Origin: WHSW01 sp963767285
GTDB taxonomy: Bacteria > Actinomycetota > Thermoleophilia > Solirubrobacterales > 70-9
DNA length: 64,000 nucleotides
NCBI GenBank assembly: GCA_963767285.1
Contig: CAVYDJ010000003.1
Span: 124,001 to 188,000 of the forward strand
Direction of reading: 5' to 3'
Shown: positions 1 through 6,858 of the stretch, in pieces
Numbering within the stretch: the first letter of the stretch is position 1
Layout: each line of letters begins with the position of its first letter
Made by a program: the position numbers and the translations under genes
The notes under the pieces: generated by a model
What the model was told of the DNA's origin: nothing
Databases searched by the model: none
What the model saw: the letters and a program-made list of their open reading frames with translations, nothing else

Positions 1-1
1 C

Positions 2-322
2 CGCGATGGCCGCTCACACGCGAACCGCTACCTGGTCCTCTACTCGTTCCCGCGCTCGGAGGCGGCGACCGACGCCGACGAGATCCGGCTCGGGATCTCC
101 GTCAGCCGCAAGGTCGGCGGCGCGACGGAGCGAAACGCCGTCAAGCGCGCTCTGCGCGAGGCGTTCTGGGGGCTCGACGCGGATCTGCCCACCGACCACG
201 ATTTCGTGCTCGTCGCCCGGCCCGATGTTGCAGGTCTGGTCGAGCGTGAGGGAACCCTAGGGGTCGACTCGAGCCTGCGGGAATTGGTGGCCGAGGCCGG
301 CCTGGGGGCGCGTAACACGTGA
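2..322 (+). CDS. rnpA: Ribonuclease P protein component, 5' truncated by window edge
   Basis: Protein subunit of RNase P, which assists the catalytic RNA in removing 5' leaders from pre-tRNAs. The frame is open from base 2 and ends at TGA 320-322, giving about 106 codons; only the extreme N-terminus is missing. The signature RNAVKRALREAFW (family pattern RNxxKRxxRE) is present, preceded by RLGISVSRKVGG. It is followed by yidD with overlapping stop/start (GTGA), and then yidC, khpB and rsmG, the usual order downstream of rpmH near the replication origin. rpmH should lie just left of the window. Confidence 0.93.
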   Translation, partial: RDGRSHANRYLVLYSFPRSEAATDADEIRLGISVSRKVGGATERNAVKRALREAFWGLDADLPTDHDFVLVARPDVAGLVEREGTLGVDSSLRELVAEAGLGARNT

Positions 323-326
323 AACG
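311..326. promoter_or_regulatory. Possible parS-like ParB-binding half site
   Basis: The 16 bases CGTAACACGTGAAACG match 12 of 16 positions of the consensus TGTTTCACGTGAAACA. The right half is nearly perfect (7 of 8) and the left half is degenerate. It lies at the rnpA/yidD junction, about 3 kb from parB. Origin-proximal placement fits a parS, but the match is imperfect and could be chance. Confidence 0.3.
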
Positions 327-606
327 CTTCACGCACGTCATCCGCGAGCTGTTCCTGCTCCCGCTCCACTTCTACCGGGCGGTGATCTCGCCGAACCTCG
401 GGCCGCGCTGCAAGTACTACCCGAGCTGTTCGACGTACGGTGTCCAGGCCGTGCGTGAGCTGGGCGTGATCCGGGGCTCGATCGTGGCCGCATGGAGGGT
501 CATGCGCTGCAACCCGTTCAGCCACGGCGGCGTCGACGAGCTCGCCGACCGGAGCCTCTTCCGCGGCCACGACCATGCTCATGTCGATCGAGAGGCTCAC
601 GCGTGA
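319..606 (+). CDS. yidD: Membrane protein insertion efficiency factor YidD
   Basis: Small peripheral membrane protein thought to assist YidC-dependent insertion of inner-membrane proteins. The 95-aa product has an amphipathic N-terminus (MKRFTHVIRELFLLPLHFYR) and the family core ISPNLGPRCKYYPSCSTYG with both conserved cysteines, then RCNPFSHGGVDE. The GTG start overlaps the rnpA stop (GTGA), and the yidD stop overlaps the yidC start in the same way, so translation is probably coupled. Length is typical for the family. Confidence 0.95.
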   Translation: MKRFTHVIRELFLLPLHFYRAVISPNLGPRCKYYPSCSTYGVQAVRELGVIRGSIVAAWRVMRCNPFSHGGVDELADRSLFRGHDHAHVDREAHA

Positions 607-1361
607 GCACGCTCGCCACCTTCGTCCTCCTGCAGCCCTTCGTCGACCTGGCCGAGGCGATCGTCAAGTTCTTCGCCGAGACCATCGGACTCAGCTGGGG
701 CCTCTCGATCGTGATGCTGACGCTGGTGGTGCGGCTGCTGACCCTGCCGCTCTCGATCAAGGGGATCCGCTCGATGCGCCGCATGCAGCTCGTCGCGCCG
801 GAGCTCAAAGAGGTGCAGGAGAAGTACAAGGACGACCGCGAGCGCCAGCAGCGCGAGATGCTCGCCCTCTACAAGAGGCACGGCGTCAATCCCCTCGCTT
901 CGTGCTTTCCATTCCTGCTCCAGATCCCGTTCTTCATCGCCGTCTACGACCTGCTGCGGGGGTCCGCGTTCGAGGAGGACGTGCTCTCGAGCGGCGCGTC
1001 GGTCAGCTTCCTGGGCGTCGAGAACATCCTCGAGGCGCCGCAGGGAGCCGAGGCGGTGATCCTGATCCTGCTCTTCGTCAGCACGACCGTGCTCACGTTC
1101 CTCTATACGACCGCGACCACTCAGACGACGACCGGCCCGGCGCGCTACATCTTCCTGGCGCTCCCGATCATCTTCATCCCGGTGATCGCCAACCAGCCGG
1201 CGGGACTGGCGATCTACTGGATCACGACCAACCTCTGGAGCCTCGGCCAGCAGGTCGTCATCCAGCAGGTGATGCCGATGCCGACCCCACCCACTCCGGA
1301 GGAACGAGCGAAGGCATCGCCGCCCCCGCCCCCGCCGCGGAAGCGAAAGAAGCGCCGATGA
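603..1361 (+). CDS. yidC: Membrane protein insertase YidC (Oxa1 family)
   Basis: Inserts proteins into the cytoplasmic membrane, alone or with SecYEG. The 252-aa form is the short Gram-positive-like type without the large periplasmic domain. After a first membrane segment comes the hydrophobic stretch GLSWGLSIVMLTLVVRLLTL, with the arginine expected in the hydrophilic groove, then a coiled cytoplasmic hairpin (MQLVAPELKEVQEKYKDD), several further membrane segments (including PFFIAVYDLLRG), and a basic tail ending RKRKKRR that may contact ribosomes. I chose GTG 603 because it overlaps the yidD stop; the open frame further upstream is an antisense-like extension. It overlaps khpB by 4 bases. 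Confidence 0.95.
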   Translation: MSTLATFVLLQPFVDLAEAIVKFFAETIGLSWGLSIVMLTLVVRLLTLPLSIKGIRSMRRMQLVAPELKEVQEKYKDDRERQQREMLALYKRHGVNPLASCFPFLLQIPFFIAVYDLLRGSAFEEDVLSSGASVSFLGVENILEAPQGAEAVILILLFVSTTVLTFLYTTATTQTTTGPARYIFLALPIIFIPVIANQPAGLAIYWITTNLWSLGQQVVIQQVMPMPTPPTPEERAKASPPPPPPRKRKKRR

Positions 1362-1861
1362 CCGACGACGACGAGGAATTCGGCGACGAGCTCGACGGCG
1401 ACGAGCCGATCGACCGGGTCACGGCGCTGCTCGACGAGATCGTCGAGGCGCTCGACCTCGACGCAGAGATCGTCGTCGACGAGACCGACGACGAGATCGC
1501 CGCCCGGGTCGAGGGTGACGAGCTCGGGCTGCTGATCGGTCGCCGCGGGCAGACGATCGACGCGGTCCAGCTGCTCTGCTACCGGATCGCGTTCCGCGGG
1601 CGCGGCGAGCGCAAGCGCGTCTCGGTCGACGCCGCCGGCTATCGCGAGCGCCGCCGGGAGACGATCGAGCGCCAGGGCGAGCGGGCCGCCGAACGGGCGC
1701 TCGAGACCGGCAAGGAGATCGAGCTCGAGCCGATGTCCGCGAGCGAGCGCAAGATCGTCCACGATCAGCTCAAGGACCGCGCCGGCCTCGAGACGTTCAG
1801 CGAGGGCGAGGAGCCCGAGCGCTGTGTGATCGTCGCCCCGCTGGTCGGCGACGACGGTTGA
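1358..1861 (+). CDS. khpB: KhpB/Jag family RNA-binding protein (KH and R3H domains)
   Basis: Cytoplasmic RNA-binding protein, also called Jag or EloR, linked in other bacteria to cell elongation and small-RNA regulation. The 167-aa product has an acidic N-terminus, a type-II KH domain with the GLLIGRRGQTIDAVQ loop near residues 56-70, and a C-terminal R3H domain with SASERKIVHDQL. ATG 1358 overlaps the yidC stop by 4 bases, and its TGA overlaps the TTG start of rsmG. Its place between yidC and rsmG is conserved in Actinobacteria and Firmicutes. Confidence 0.93.
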   Translation: MTDDDEEFGDELDGDEPIDRVTALLDEIVEALDLDAEIVVDETDDEIAARVEGDELGLLIGRRGQTIDAVQLLCYRIAFRGRGERKRVSVDAAGYRERRRETIERQGERAAERALETGKEIELEPMSASERKIVHDQLKDRAGLETFSEGEEPERCVIVAPLVGDDG

Positions 1862-2535
1862 CGGTCGACGCAGAACTCCACCGACGCCTCGACCCGGTAC
1901 TCGCGCTGCTCGCCGACGACCCGGCGTCGCTGAGCTCCGTCCGGGATCCGAAACGGGCCTGGAGGGTCCACGTCTCCGACTCGCTGAGCGGCCTCGACCT
2001 CGTCGGCTCCCCCGCCCGCCTCGCCGACGTCGGCGCCGGTGCCGGCTTCCCCGGCCTCGTTCTGGCGGCGGCCCTGCCCGCGACCCGGGTCGACCTGATC
2101 GAGTCGGTCGGCCGGAAGGCGGAGTTCATCGAGCGGGCGATCGCCGCCGCGGGGCTCGACAACGCCCGGGCGGTCAACGCGCGCTCGGAGGCGTGGGCGC
2201 TCGAGGCCGATCCTGCGGGCGGGCGTGAGGCCTATGACGTCGTCACGGCGCGCGCGGTCGGCCGGCTCGCGACGCTTGCCGAGCTCGCCTCGCCGCTGCT
2301 TCGCGACGGCGGCCTGCTGGTGGCCTGGAAGGGGCGCCGCGATCCGGACGAGGAGGCCGAGCTCGCGCGCGCGGGCGAACGCCTGGCGATGGTCGCCGAG
2401 CCGATCGTCGATGCAGGAGATCGGGCGGGCGCGCCGAATCGTCACCTCCACGCGGTGAAAAAGTCCGGGCCGACCCCCCCTGGGCTGCCGCGGCGTCCGG
2501 GAATTGCGAAGAAACGTCCGTTCGGGCGCGATTGA
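1858..2535 (+). CDS. rsmG: 16S rRNA (guanine527-N7)-methyltransferase RsmG
   Basis: SAM-dependent methyltransferase that makes m7G527 in 16S rRNA (GidB). The 225-aa product shows the SAM site LADVGAGAGFPGLVLA (about residues 56-71), LIESVGRKAEFIERA, and VVTARAVGRLATLAEL, followed by LVAWKG, all typical of RsmG. The start is TTG 1858, overlapping the khpB stop as TTGA; no ATG or GTG lies closer to the conserved N-terminus. The C-terminal tail after about residue 195 is short and basic. Confidence 0.93.
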   Translation: MTVDAELHRRLDPVLALLADDPASLSSVRDPKRAWRVHVSDSLSGLDLVGSPARLADVGAGAGFPGLVLAAALPATRVDLIESVGRKAEFIERAIAAAGLDNARAVNARSEAWALEADPAGGREAYDVVTARAVGRLATLAELASPLLRDGGLLVAWKGRRDPDEEAELARAGERLAMVAEPIVDAGDRAGAPNRHLHAVKKSGPTPPGLPRRPGIAKKRPFGRD

Positions 2536-2551
2536 GGACCGAGCCAGCCAC

Positions 2552-2557
2552 TAAGGT
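2552..2557 (+). promoter_or_regulatory. Putative -10 element for parAB
   Basis: TAAGGT lies 13 bases before the ATG of parA, in the gap after rsmG. No convincing -35 hexamer is visible. The same hexamer appears before the gene at 63157. Confidence 0.35.
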
Positions 2558-2570
2558 CGGGCCCGGATCC

Positions 2571-3359
2571 ATGGGCGCCGTTTACGCGATCGCAAACCAG
2601 AAGGGCGGGGTGGGAAAGACGACCACCGCGGTCAGCCTCGCCGCGTGCGCGGCCGCCGCCTCGCGCCAGGTGCTGCTGGTTGACCTCGACTCGCAGTGCA
2701 ACGCGACCGTCGCGCTGGGGCTCGACCGCGACCTGGCGCCGTCCTCGTACGAGTGTCTCTGCGGCGACACCTCGGTGGCGACCGCGGCCCGGCCGGCGGG
2801 CCCGGACAACCTCTGGGTCGTCCCCGCCAACCGCGATCTCGCGGGCGCCTCGGTCGAGCTGCCGCGGATGGAGGGCTACGAACGCCGGCTGCGGGCGGGG
2901 CTGGGACCGGTGCGTGAGCGCTTTGCGATGACGCTGCTCGACTGCCCGCCGTCGCTCGGCCCCGTGACCGTCAACGCGCTCGCCGCCGCCGACCGGGTCA
3001 TCGTCCCGGTCCAGGCCGAGTACCTCGCGCTCGAGGGGCTGGTCCAGTTCCTGGAGACGCTCGACCTCGTCCGCCGCACCCTCAATCCCGCCCTGGTTCT
3101 GACCGGGGTCCTGATCACCATGCACGACGAGCGGACCCGCCTTGCCCAGGACGTGGAGGCCGAGTTGCGCAGTCATCTACCCGAACATGTGTTCGATACC
3201 GTGATCCCCCGCAGCGTCCGGGTCGCCGAGGCGCCCAGCCACGGGGTGCCGGTGCTCACCCACGCGCCCGACTCGCGCGGCGCGGTCGCCTACCGGGCGG
3301 TGGCGGCGGAGCTCGAGGCGCGCGAACGCGGCTCCGAAGAGGAACCGGTGGCGGCGTGA
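2571..3359 (+). CDS. parA: Chromosome partitioning ATPase ParA (Soj)
   Basis: Deviant-Walker-A ATPase that works with ParB and parS to segregate replication origins. The 262-aa product begins MGAVYAIANQKGGVGKTTT, with the signature lysine and P-loop at residues 11-18. It then shows VLLVDLDSQCNAT (Walker A'), LLDCPPSLGPVTVNAL (Walker B), and VPVQAEYLALEGL. I chose ATG 2571 rather than the upstream in-frame TTG 2532 because the P-loop then sits at the usual distance from the N-terminus and a candidate -10 lies just upstream. The stop overlaps the parB GTG start. Confidence 0.95.
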   Translation: MGAVYAIANQKGGVGKTTTAVSLAACAAAASRQVLLVDLDSQCNATVALGLDRDLAPSSYECLCGDTSVATAARPAGPDNLWVVPANRDLAGASVELPRMEGYERRLRAGLGPVRERFAMTLLDCPPSLGPVTVNALAAADRVIVPVQAEYLALEGLVQFLETLDLVRRTLNPALVLTGVLITMHDERTRLAQDVEAELRSHLPEHVFDTVIPRSVRVAEAPSHGVPVLTHAPDSRGAVAYRAVAAELEARERGSEEEPVAA

Positions 3360-4201
3360 ACGTGAAGCGCGGAATGGGGCGCGGCCTCGCCGCGATCCTG
3401 CCGGAGACCGGCCACGGCGAGCCCTCCTATCGCGAGGTGCCGGTCGCCCTGATCCGCCCGAACCCCGAGCAGCCGCGTCGCGCCTTCGACCCGGAGACGA
3501 TCTCCGCGCTCGCCGAGTCGATCGCCGAGGCGGGGGTGATCCAGCCGTTGATCGTCCGGCCGCTGCCCGACGGGCGTTACGAGCTGATCGCCGGTGAGCG
3601 ACGCTGGCGGGCGGCCCGGGAGGCCGGACTCGAGATCGTCCCGGCGATGGTCCGCGACGAGGACGCGCTGATGCGGATGCAGACGGCGCTGATCGAGAAC
3701 GTGGCCCGCGAGGACCTGAACCCGGTCGACGAGGCGCGCGCCTGCGCGACCCTGGTCGAGGAGCTCGGGCTCTCGAAGGAGGACCTCGCCGGCCGCCTGG
3801 GGCGTACCCGCCCGGCGATCTCGAACCTGATCCGCCTCCTCGACCTCCCCGACGACGTGCTCGAGCTGCTCACCGAGGGAGAGCTCACCGAGGGCCACGG
3901 CCGCGCGATCCTGATCGCCAAGGGCAACGACGTCCGCCGGCGCCTGGCGCGCGACGCCGCCGCCGCCGGCTGGTCGGTGCGCGAGACCGAGCGCCGCGCC
4001 AAGCACGCCGAGGAGACGCCGAAGGCAAAGGTCCTGCCGCACCCCGATCAGGAGGCGGCGATGCTGCGCGCCGAGGAGGCGCTCGAGGAGGCGTTCGGCC
4101 ACGGCGTCCGCGTGCGCTCGACGAAGAAGGGGCTACGCGCCGAGCTCCACTTCGACGACGTCGGCGCGCTCCTGGAGTTCGCCCGGGCCTCTCGCCGCTA
4201 A
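3356..4201 (+). CDS. parB: Chromosome partitioning protein ParB (Spo0J), CTPase
   Basis: CTP-dependent DNA clamp that loads at parS and spreads to form the partition complex. In the 281-aa product, residues 22-115 form the ParB/Srx CTPase domain with PNPEQPRR, IQPLIVRP, GERRWRA (80-86) and ENVAREDLNP. A helix-turn-helix near 140-165 (SKEDLAGRLGRTRPAISNL) recognises parS, and a C-terminal dimerisation segment follows. The GTG start overlaps the parA stop. It converges on pdxH with three bases between the genes, so no room exists for a separate terminator. Confidence 0.95.
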   Translation: MNVKRGMGRGLAAILPETGHGEPSYREVPVALIRPNPEQPRRAFDPETISALAESIAEAGVIQPLIVRPLPDGRYELIAGERRWRAAREAGLEIVPAMVRDEDALMRMQTALIENVAREDLNPVDEARACATLVEELGLSKEDLAGRLGRTRPAISNLIRLLDLPDDVLELLTEGELTEGHGRAILIAKGNDVRRRLARDAAAAGWSVRETERRAKHAEETPKAKVLPHPDQEAAMLRAEEALEEAFGHGVRVRSTKKGLRAELHFDDVGALLEFARASRR

Positions 4202-4204
4202 GCC

Positions 4205-4822
4205 TTAGGGCCCGAGCCGCTCGATCTCCCAGCCGTCACCGGCGCGGGTGTAGCGGAAGCGGTCGTGCATGCGACCGACCTGGCCCTGCCAGAACTCGAT
4301 CGACTCGGGGCGCACCAGATAACCCCCCCAGTGCGGCGGCCGCGGGACGTCGTCATCGCCGAACCGCGCCGCGTGCTCGGCGGCCCGGCGGTCGAGCTCG
4401 TCGCGTGTTTCGACCGGCCGGGACTGCGGCGAGGCCCAGGCGCCGATCTGGGACTCCTGCGCCCGGGTCGCGAAGTACGAATCGGACTCCGCCTCGGGCA
4501 GCCGCTCGACCGTCCCGCGCACCCGGACCTGCCGGTCGAGCTCGCGCCAGTAGACGACCAGCGCGGCACGGCCGGAGGCCTCGAGCTGCCCGCCCTTCGC
4601 CGACTCATAGTTGGTGAAGAAGCGAAAGCCGTCGGCGCCGGCGCCCTTGAGCAGGACCATGCGGCCGTCGGGGGACCCTTCGGCGTCGACCGTCGCCAGG
4701 GTCATCGCGTCGGCCAGCGGGACCTCGGCCCGCGCCCGTTCGTACCAGGCGCCGAATTGCGCGATCGGATCCGGGTCGAGCTGCTCGCGGCGCAGCGGCG
4801 GCATGTCGGGTCGTCGTGGCAT
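4205..4822 (-). CDS. pdxH: Pyridoxamine 5'-phosphate oxidase PdxH
   Basis: FMN-dependent oxidase converting pyridoxine/pyridoxamine 5'-phosphate to pyridoxal 5'-phosphate. The 205-aa product shows PDGRMVLLKGAGADGFRFFTNYESAKG, split as the FMN-binding RMVLLK and FFTNYESAK motifs, then WRELDRQVRVRG, SPQSRPV, PPHWGGYLV, and a C-terminal RFRYTR. These match classical PdxH rather than general PNPOx-like proteins. PLP made here would serve the PLP enzymes of this window (two aminotransferases and HemL). It is divergent from tRNA-Ile, and the two probably share the region 4823-4850 for opposite promoters. Confidence 0.94.
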   Translation of the reverse strand: MPRRPDMPPLRREQLDPDPIAQFGAWYERARAEVPLADAMTLATVDAEGSPDGRMVLLKGAGADGFRFFTNYESAKGGQLEASGRAALVVYWRELDRQVRVRGTVERLPEAESDSYFATRAQESQIGAWASPQSRPVETRDELDRRAAEHAARFGDDDVPRPPHWGGYLVRPESIEFWQGQVGRMHDRFRYTRAGDGWEIERLGP

Positions 4823-4833
4823 CGGCGGTTTCC

Positions 4834-4839
4834 TAGAAT
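4834..4839 (+). promoter_or_regulatory. -10 element of the tRNA-Ile promoter
   Basis: TAGAAT ends 11 bases before the first base of tRNA-Ile, a normal distance for a -10 box given a short 5' leader. No clear -35 is seen 17 bases upstream. Confidence 0.55.
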
Positions 4840-4850
4840 GCCCGTCTCGA

Positions 4851-4924
4851 GGGCGATTAGCTCAGTTGGTTAGAGCGCGTCTCTGATAAGGACGAGGTCC
4901 GTGGTTCGAGTCCACGATCGCCCA
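4851..4924 (+). tRNA. tRNA-Ile (anticodon GAT)
   Basis: A 74-base cloverleaf. The acceptor stem is GGGCGAT/ATCGCCC, the D stem GCTC/GAGC with AGTTGGTTA loop, the anticodon stem CGTCT/GGACG with loop CTGATAA (anticodon GAT at 4885-4887), the variable loop AGGTC, and the T arm CGTGG-TTCGAGT-CCACG. The discriminator is A4924. CCA is not encoded, so it must be added after transcription. Confidence 0.97.
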
Positions 4925-4935
4925 CTTCTCCTCGG

Positions 4936-5370
4936 CTACGACACGGCGCGATCCCGGGCGGCGGCCTCCAGTGCCGCCATGGTCTGGGTGAGCCAGCCGT
5001 TGAAGTAGCGCCTCCCGATCGTCGCGTCGAACGCCCGGTAGGCGAGCCGGTCGGGGTCCATCCCCATTTCGCCGTCAGCGAAGGTGCCGCCCTGGGCCTC
5101 GGTGAGGTCGAACCGGACGAAGGTCCCGGTGTTGACGCAGCGCACGTGGAGCCGCCTCGGGTCGTCGCGGTCCTCGATCCGCAGGTTCATCTCGTCCTTG
5201 CCGAAGGGGGTCTGTGTGATCTGGCGGTAGGTGCAGCCCTCGTCGAGCCCCGCACATTCGACTTCCACGACCCGCGGCCACCACTCCGGGTGGTTCTCGA
5301 CATCGGCGATCAGCTCCCAGACGATCGGAAGCGGAGCCTCGATGAACGCCTGCCGGCGGCACATGGACAT
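4936..5370 (-). CDS. SRPBCC/polyketide-cyclase-like protein
   Basis: A 144-aa START/SRPBCC-fold protein. It begins MSMCRRQAFIEAPLPIVWEL, continues IADVENHPEWWPRVVEVE, typical of the first strand and helix of this fold, and ends with an alpha helix (GRRYFNGWLTQTMAALEAAA) that usually packs over the hydrophobic cavity. The family binds hydrophobic ligands; no substrate can be inferred. ATG 5370 was chosen because the fold starts directly there and GAGAAT lies 7 bases upstream; ATG 5364 is an alternative. The gene is divergent from the nuclease-domain gene at 5425. Confidence 0.8.
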   Translation of the reverse strand: MSMCRRQAFIEAPLPIVWELIADVENHPEWWPRVVEVECAGLDEGCTYRQITQTPFGKDEMNLRIEDRDDPRRLHVRCVNTGTFVRFDLTEAQGGTFADGEMGMDPDRLAYRAFDATIGRRYFNGWLTQTMAALEAAARDRAVS

Positions 5371-5377
5371 GGGCCCG

Positions 5378-5383
5378 ATTCTC
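5378..5383 (-). promoter_or_regulatory. Putative -10 of the SRPBCC gene
   Basis: On the minus strand GAGAAT sits 7 bases before ATG 5370, a variant of the TAGAAT element seen elsewhere in the window. It implies a nearly leaderless transcript. Confidence 0.35.
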
Positions 5384-5409
5384 GCACGGGTAGGCAGGGA
5401 CCCCGCACC

Positions 5410-5415
5410 TATAAT
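5410..5415 (+). promoter_or_regulatory. Consensus -10 (TATAAT), leaderless-type promoter
   Basis: A perfect TATAAT lies 9 bases before ATG 5425. Transcription should start at or within a few bases of the start codon. No Shine-Dalgarno sequence is present in between. Confidence 0.6.
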
Positions 5416-5424
5416 CGGCCGACG

Positions 5425-5916
5425 ATGCAGCAGATGCAGATCTACGGCGTCAGCTTCGACATGGTCGGCAAGCAGCCGATCGTGTTGCTGAAGACCGTCG
5501 ACGGCAACCGCTTCCTGCCGATCTGGATCGGCCACCCGGAGGCGGCGGCGATCCTGATGAAGCTGCAGGGCGCGCAGACGCCGCGCCCGATGACCCACGA
5601 CCTGCTCAACGATCTGCTCGAGCAGCTCGAGGCCAAGTGCGAGCGCGTCTCGGTCACCGAGCTTCGCGACAACACCTTCTACGCCTCGATCACGATCTCG
5701 GTGAACGGCTCGGAGATCGAGATCGATTCCCGGCCGTCGGACGCGATCGCGCTCGCCGTCCGTTGCCAGGCGCCGATCTTCGCCGCGGAGGAGGTCATCG
5801 ACGAGTCCTCGATTGAGTTCGAGCACGAGGTCGAGGACCAGGAGGAGGTCGTCGAGCGCTTCAAGGACTTCCTCGACGAGGTCTCCCCGGAGGACTTCGC
5901 CGCCGGCGAGGAGTAG
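5425..5916 (+). CDS. Bifunctional nuclease (BFN, DUF151) domain protein
   Basis: A 163-aa protein of the BFN/DUF151 family. Plant homologues have RNase and DNase activity; the bacterial role is not settled. The domain runs over residues 1-130: MQQMQIYGVSFDMVGKQPIV, LLKTVDGNRFLPIWIGHPEA, RPMTHDLLNDLL, and SEIEIDSRPSDAIALAVR. An acidic coiled tail (EDQEEVVERFKDFLDEV) follows, as in actinobacterial members. The start directly follows TATAAT with a 9-base gap. Sequence support for the family is strong, for its activity weak. Confidence 0.88.
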   Translation: MQQMQIYGVSFDMVGKQPIVLLKTVDGNRFLPIWIGHPEAAAILMKLQGAQTPRPMTHDLLNDLLEQLEAKCERVSVTELRDNTFYASITISVNGSEIEIDSRPSDAIALAVRCQAPIFAAEEVIDESSIEFEHEVEDQEEVVERFKDFLDEVSPEDFAAGEE

Positions 5917-5919
5917 GGG

Positions 5920-6858
5920 CTACGCGGTCGCAGCGGGCGAGCGCTCGCGCGCCAGCTCCAGCAGCCGCTCGCAGAGCCGCTCGAAGCCGAACCCCGCGGC
6001 CTCGGCCGCCATCGGCAGCAGCGACGTGTCGGTCAGGCCCGGGACGGCGTTCGCCTCCAGGACCTGGGGTCCGTCCTCGGCCAGGATCATGTCGACCCGG
6101 CAGAAGCCGTCGAACCCGAGCACGTCCCAGGTCCGCAGCGCCGCATCGAGCACCGGGCCCTCGGCGGGGCCCAGGTCGGCCGGGCAGACGTAGTCGGTGC
6201 GCCCGATCTCGTAGCGCGCCTCGTAGTTGAAGCGGTCCTCCTCGCGGGGAACGACCTCGACCGCCGGCAGCGCGATCCCGTTGATCAGGGAGATGGCCAG
6301 CTCGCGTCCCTCCACGTGGCGCTCGAGCAGGACGCGATCGTCGTAGGAGAACGCGGCGAGCAGCGCCTCGGGCACCTCCTCGGCGACCCCCGCGAAGCGG
6401 ACCCCGAGCGCGGAGCCGCCGATCGCCGGCTTGATCACCAGCGGAAAGCCGAGGTTCGCCTCGATCTCGTCGAGCGCGTCGGCGGCACCGAGCTCGCGAA
6501 AGGCGACCGAGTTGAAGGCAGCCCAGTCCGGGGTCGGGACGTCCGCGGCGCGCAGCTCGTGCTTGGCAGCGACCTTGTCGATCGCCCGCACGCAGGCGCG
6601 CACTCCCGGGCCCGTGTAGGGGATCCGCAGGATCTCGAGCAGCTCCTGGACGGTGCCGTCCTCACCGACGCGGCCGTGCAGGGCGACGAACGCGACCTCT
6701 GGCCGCTCGGCCTTCAAGGTCCCCACCAGCTCGTCGCCGACGTCGATCGCGAGCACCTCATGGCCAAGCGAGGCGAGCGCGTCCTCAACCCGAGCCCCGC
6801 TGCGCAGCGACACCTGGCGCTCCAGCCCCCCGCCGCCTTTCAGGACCGCGACCCTCAT
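5920..6858 (-). CDS. ddl: D-alanine--D-alanine ligase
   Basis: ATP-grasp ligase making D-Ala-D-Ala for peptidoglycan in the cytoplasm. The 312-aa product has the N-terminal KGGGGLERQVSLRSG, ALHGRVGEDGTVQELLE, the ATP-grasp core (FPLVIKPAIGGSALGV), FCRVDMIL, and the metal/substrate motif VLEANAVPGLT. Length fits the family. Its ATG overlaps the stop of the upstream aminotransferase by 4 bases, so the two are co-transcribed. It converges on the BFN gene with a 3-base gap. Confidence 0.93.
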   Translation of the reverse strand: MRVAVLKGGGGLERQVSLRSGARVEDALASLGHEVLAIDVGDELVGTLKAERPEVAFVALHGRVGEDGTVQELLEILRIPYTGPGVRACVRAIDKVAAKHELRAADVPTPDWAAFNSVAFRELGAADALDEIEANLGFPLVIKPAIGGSALGVRFAGVAEEVPEALLAAFSYDDRVLLERHVEGRELAISLINGIALPAVEVVPREEDRFNYEARYEIGRTDYVCPADLGPAEGPVLDAALRTWDVLGFDGFCRVDMILAEDGPQVLEANAVPGLTDTSLLPMAAEAAGFGFERLCERLLELARERSPAATA

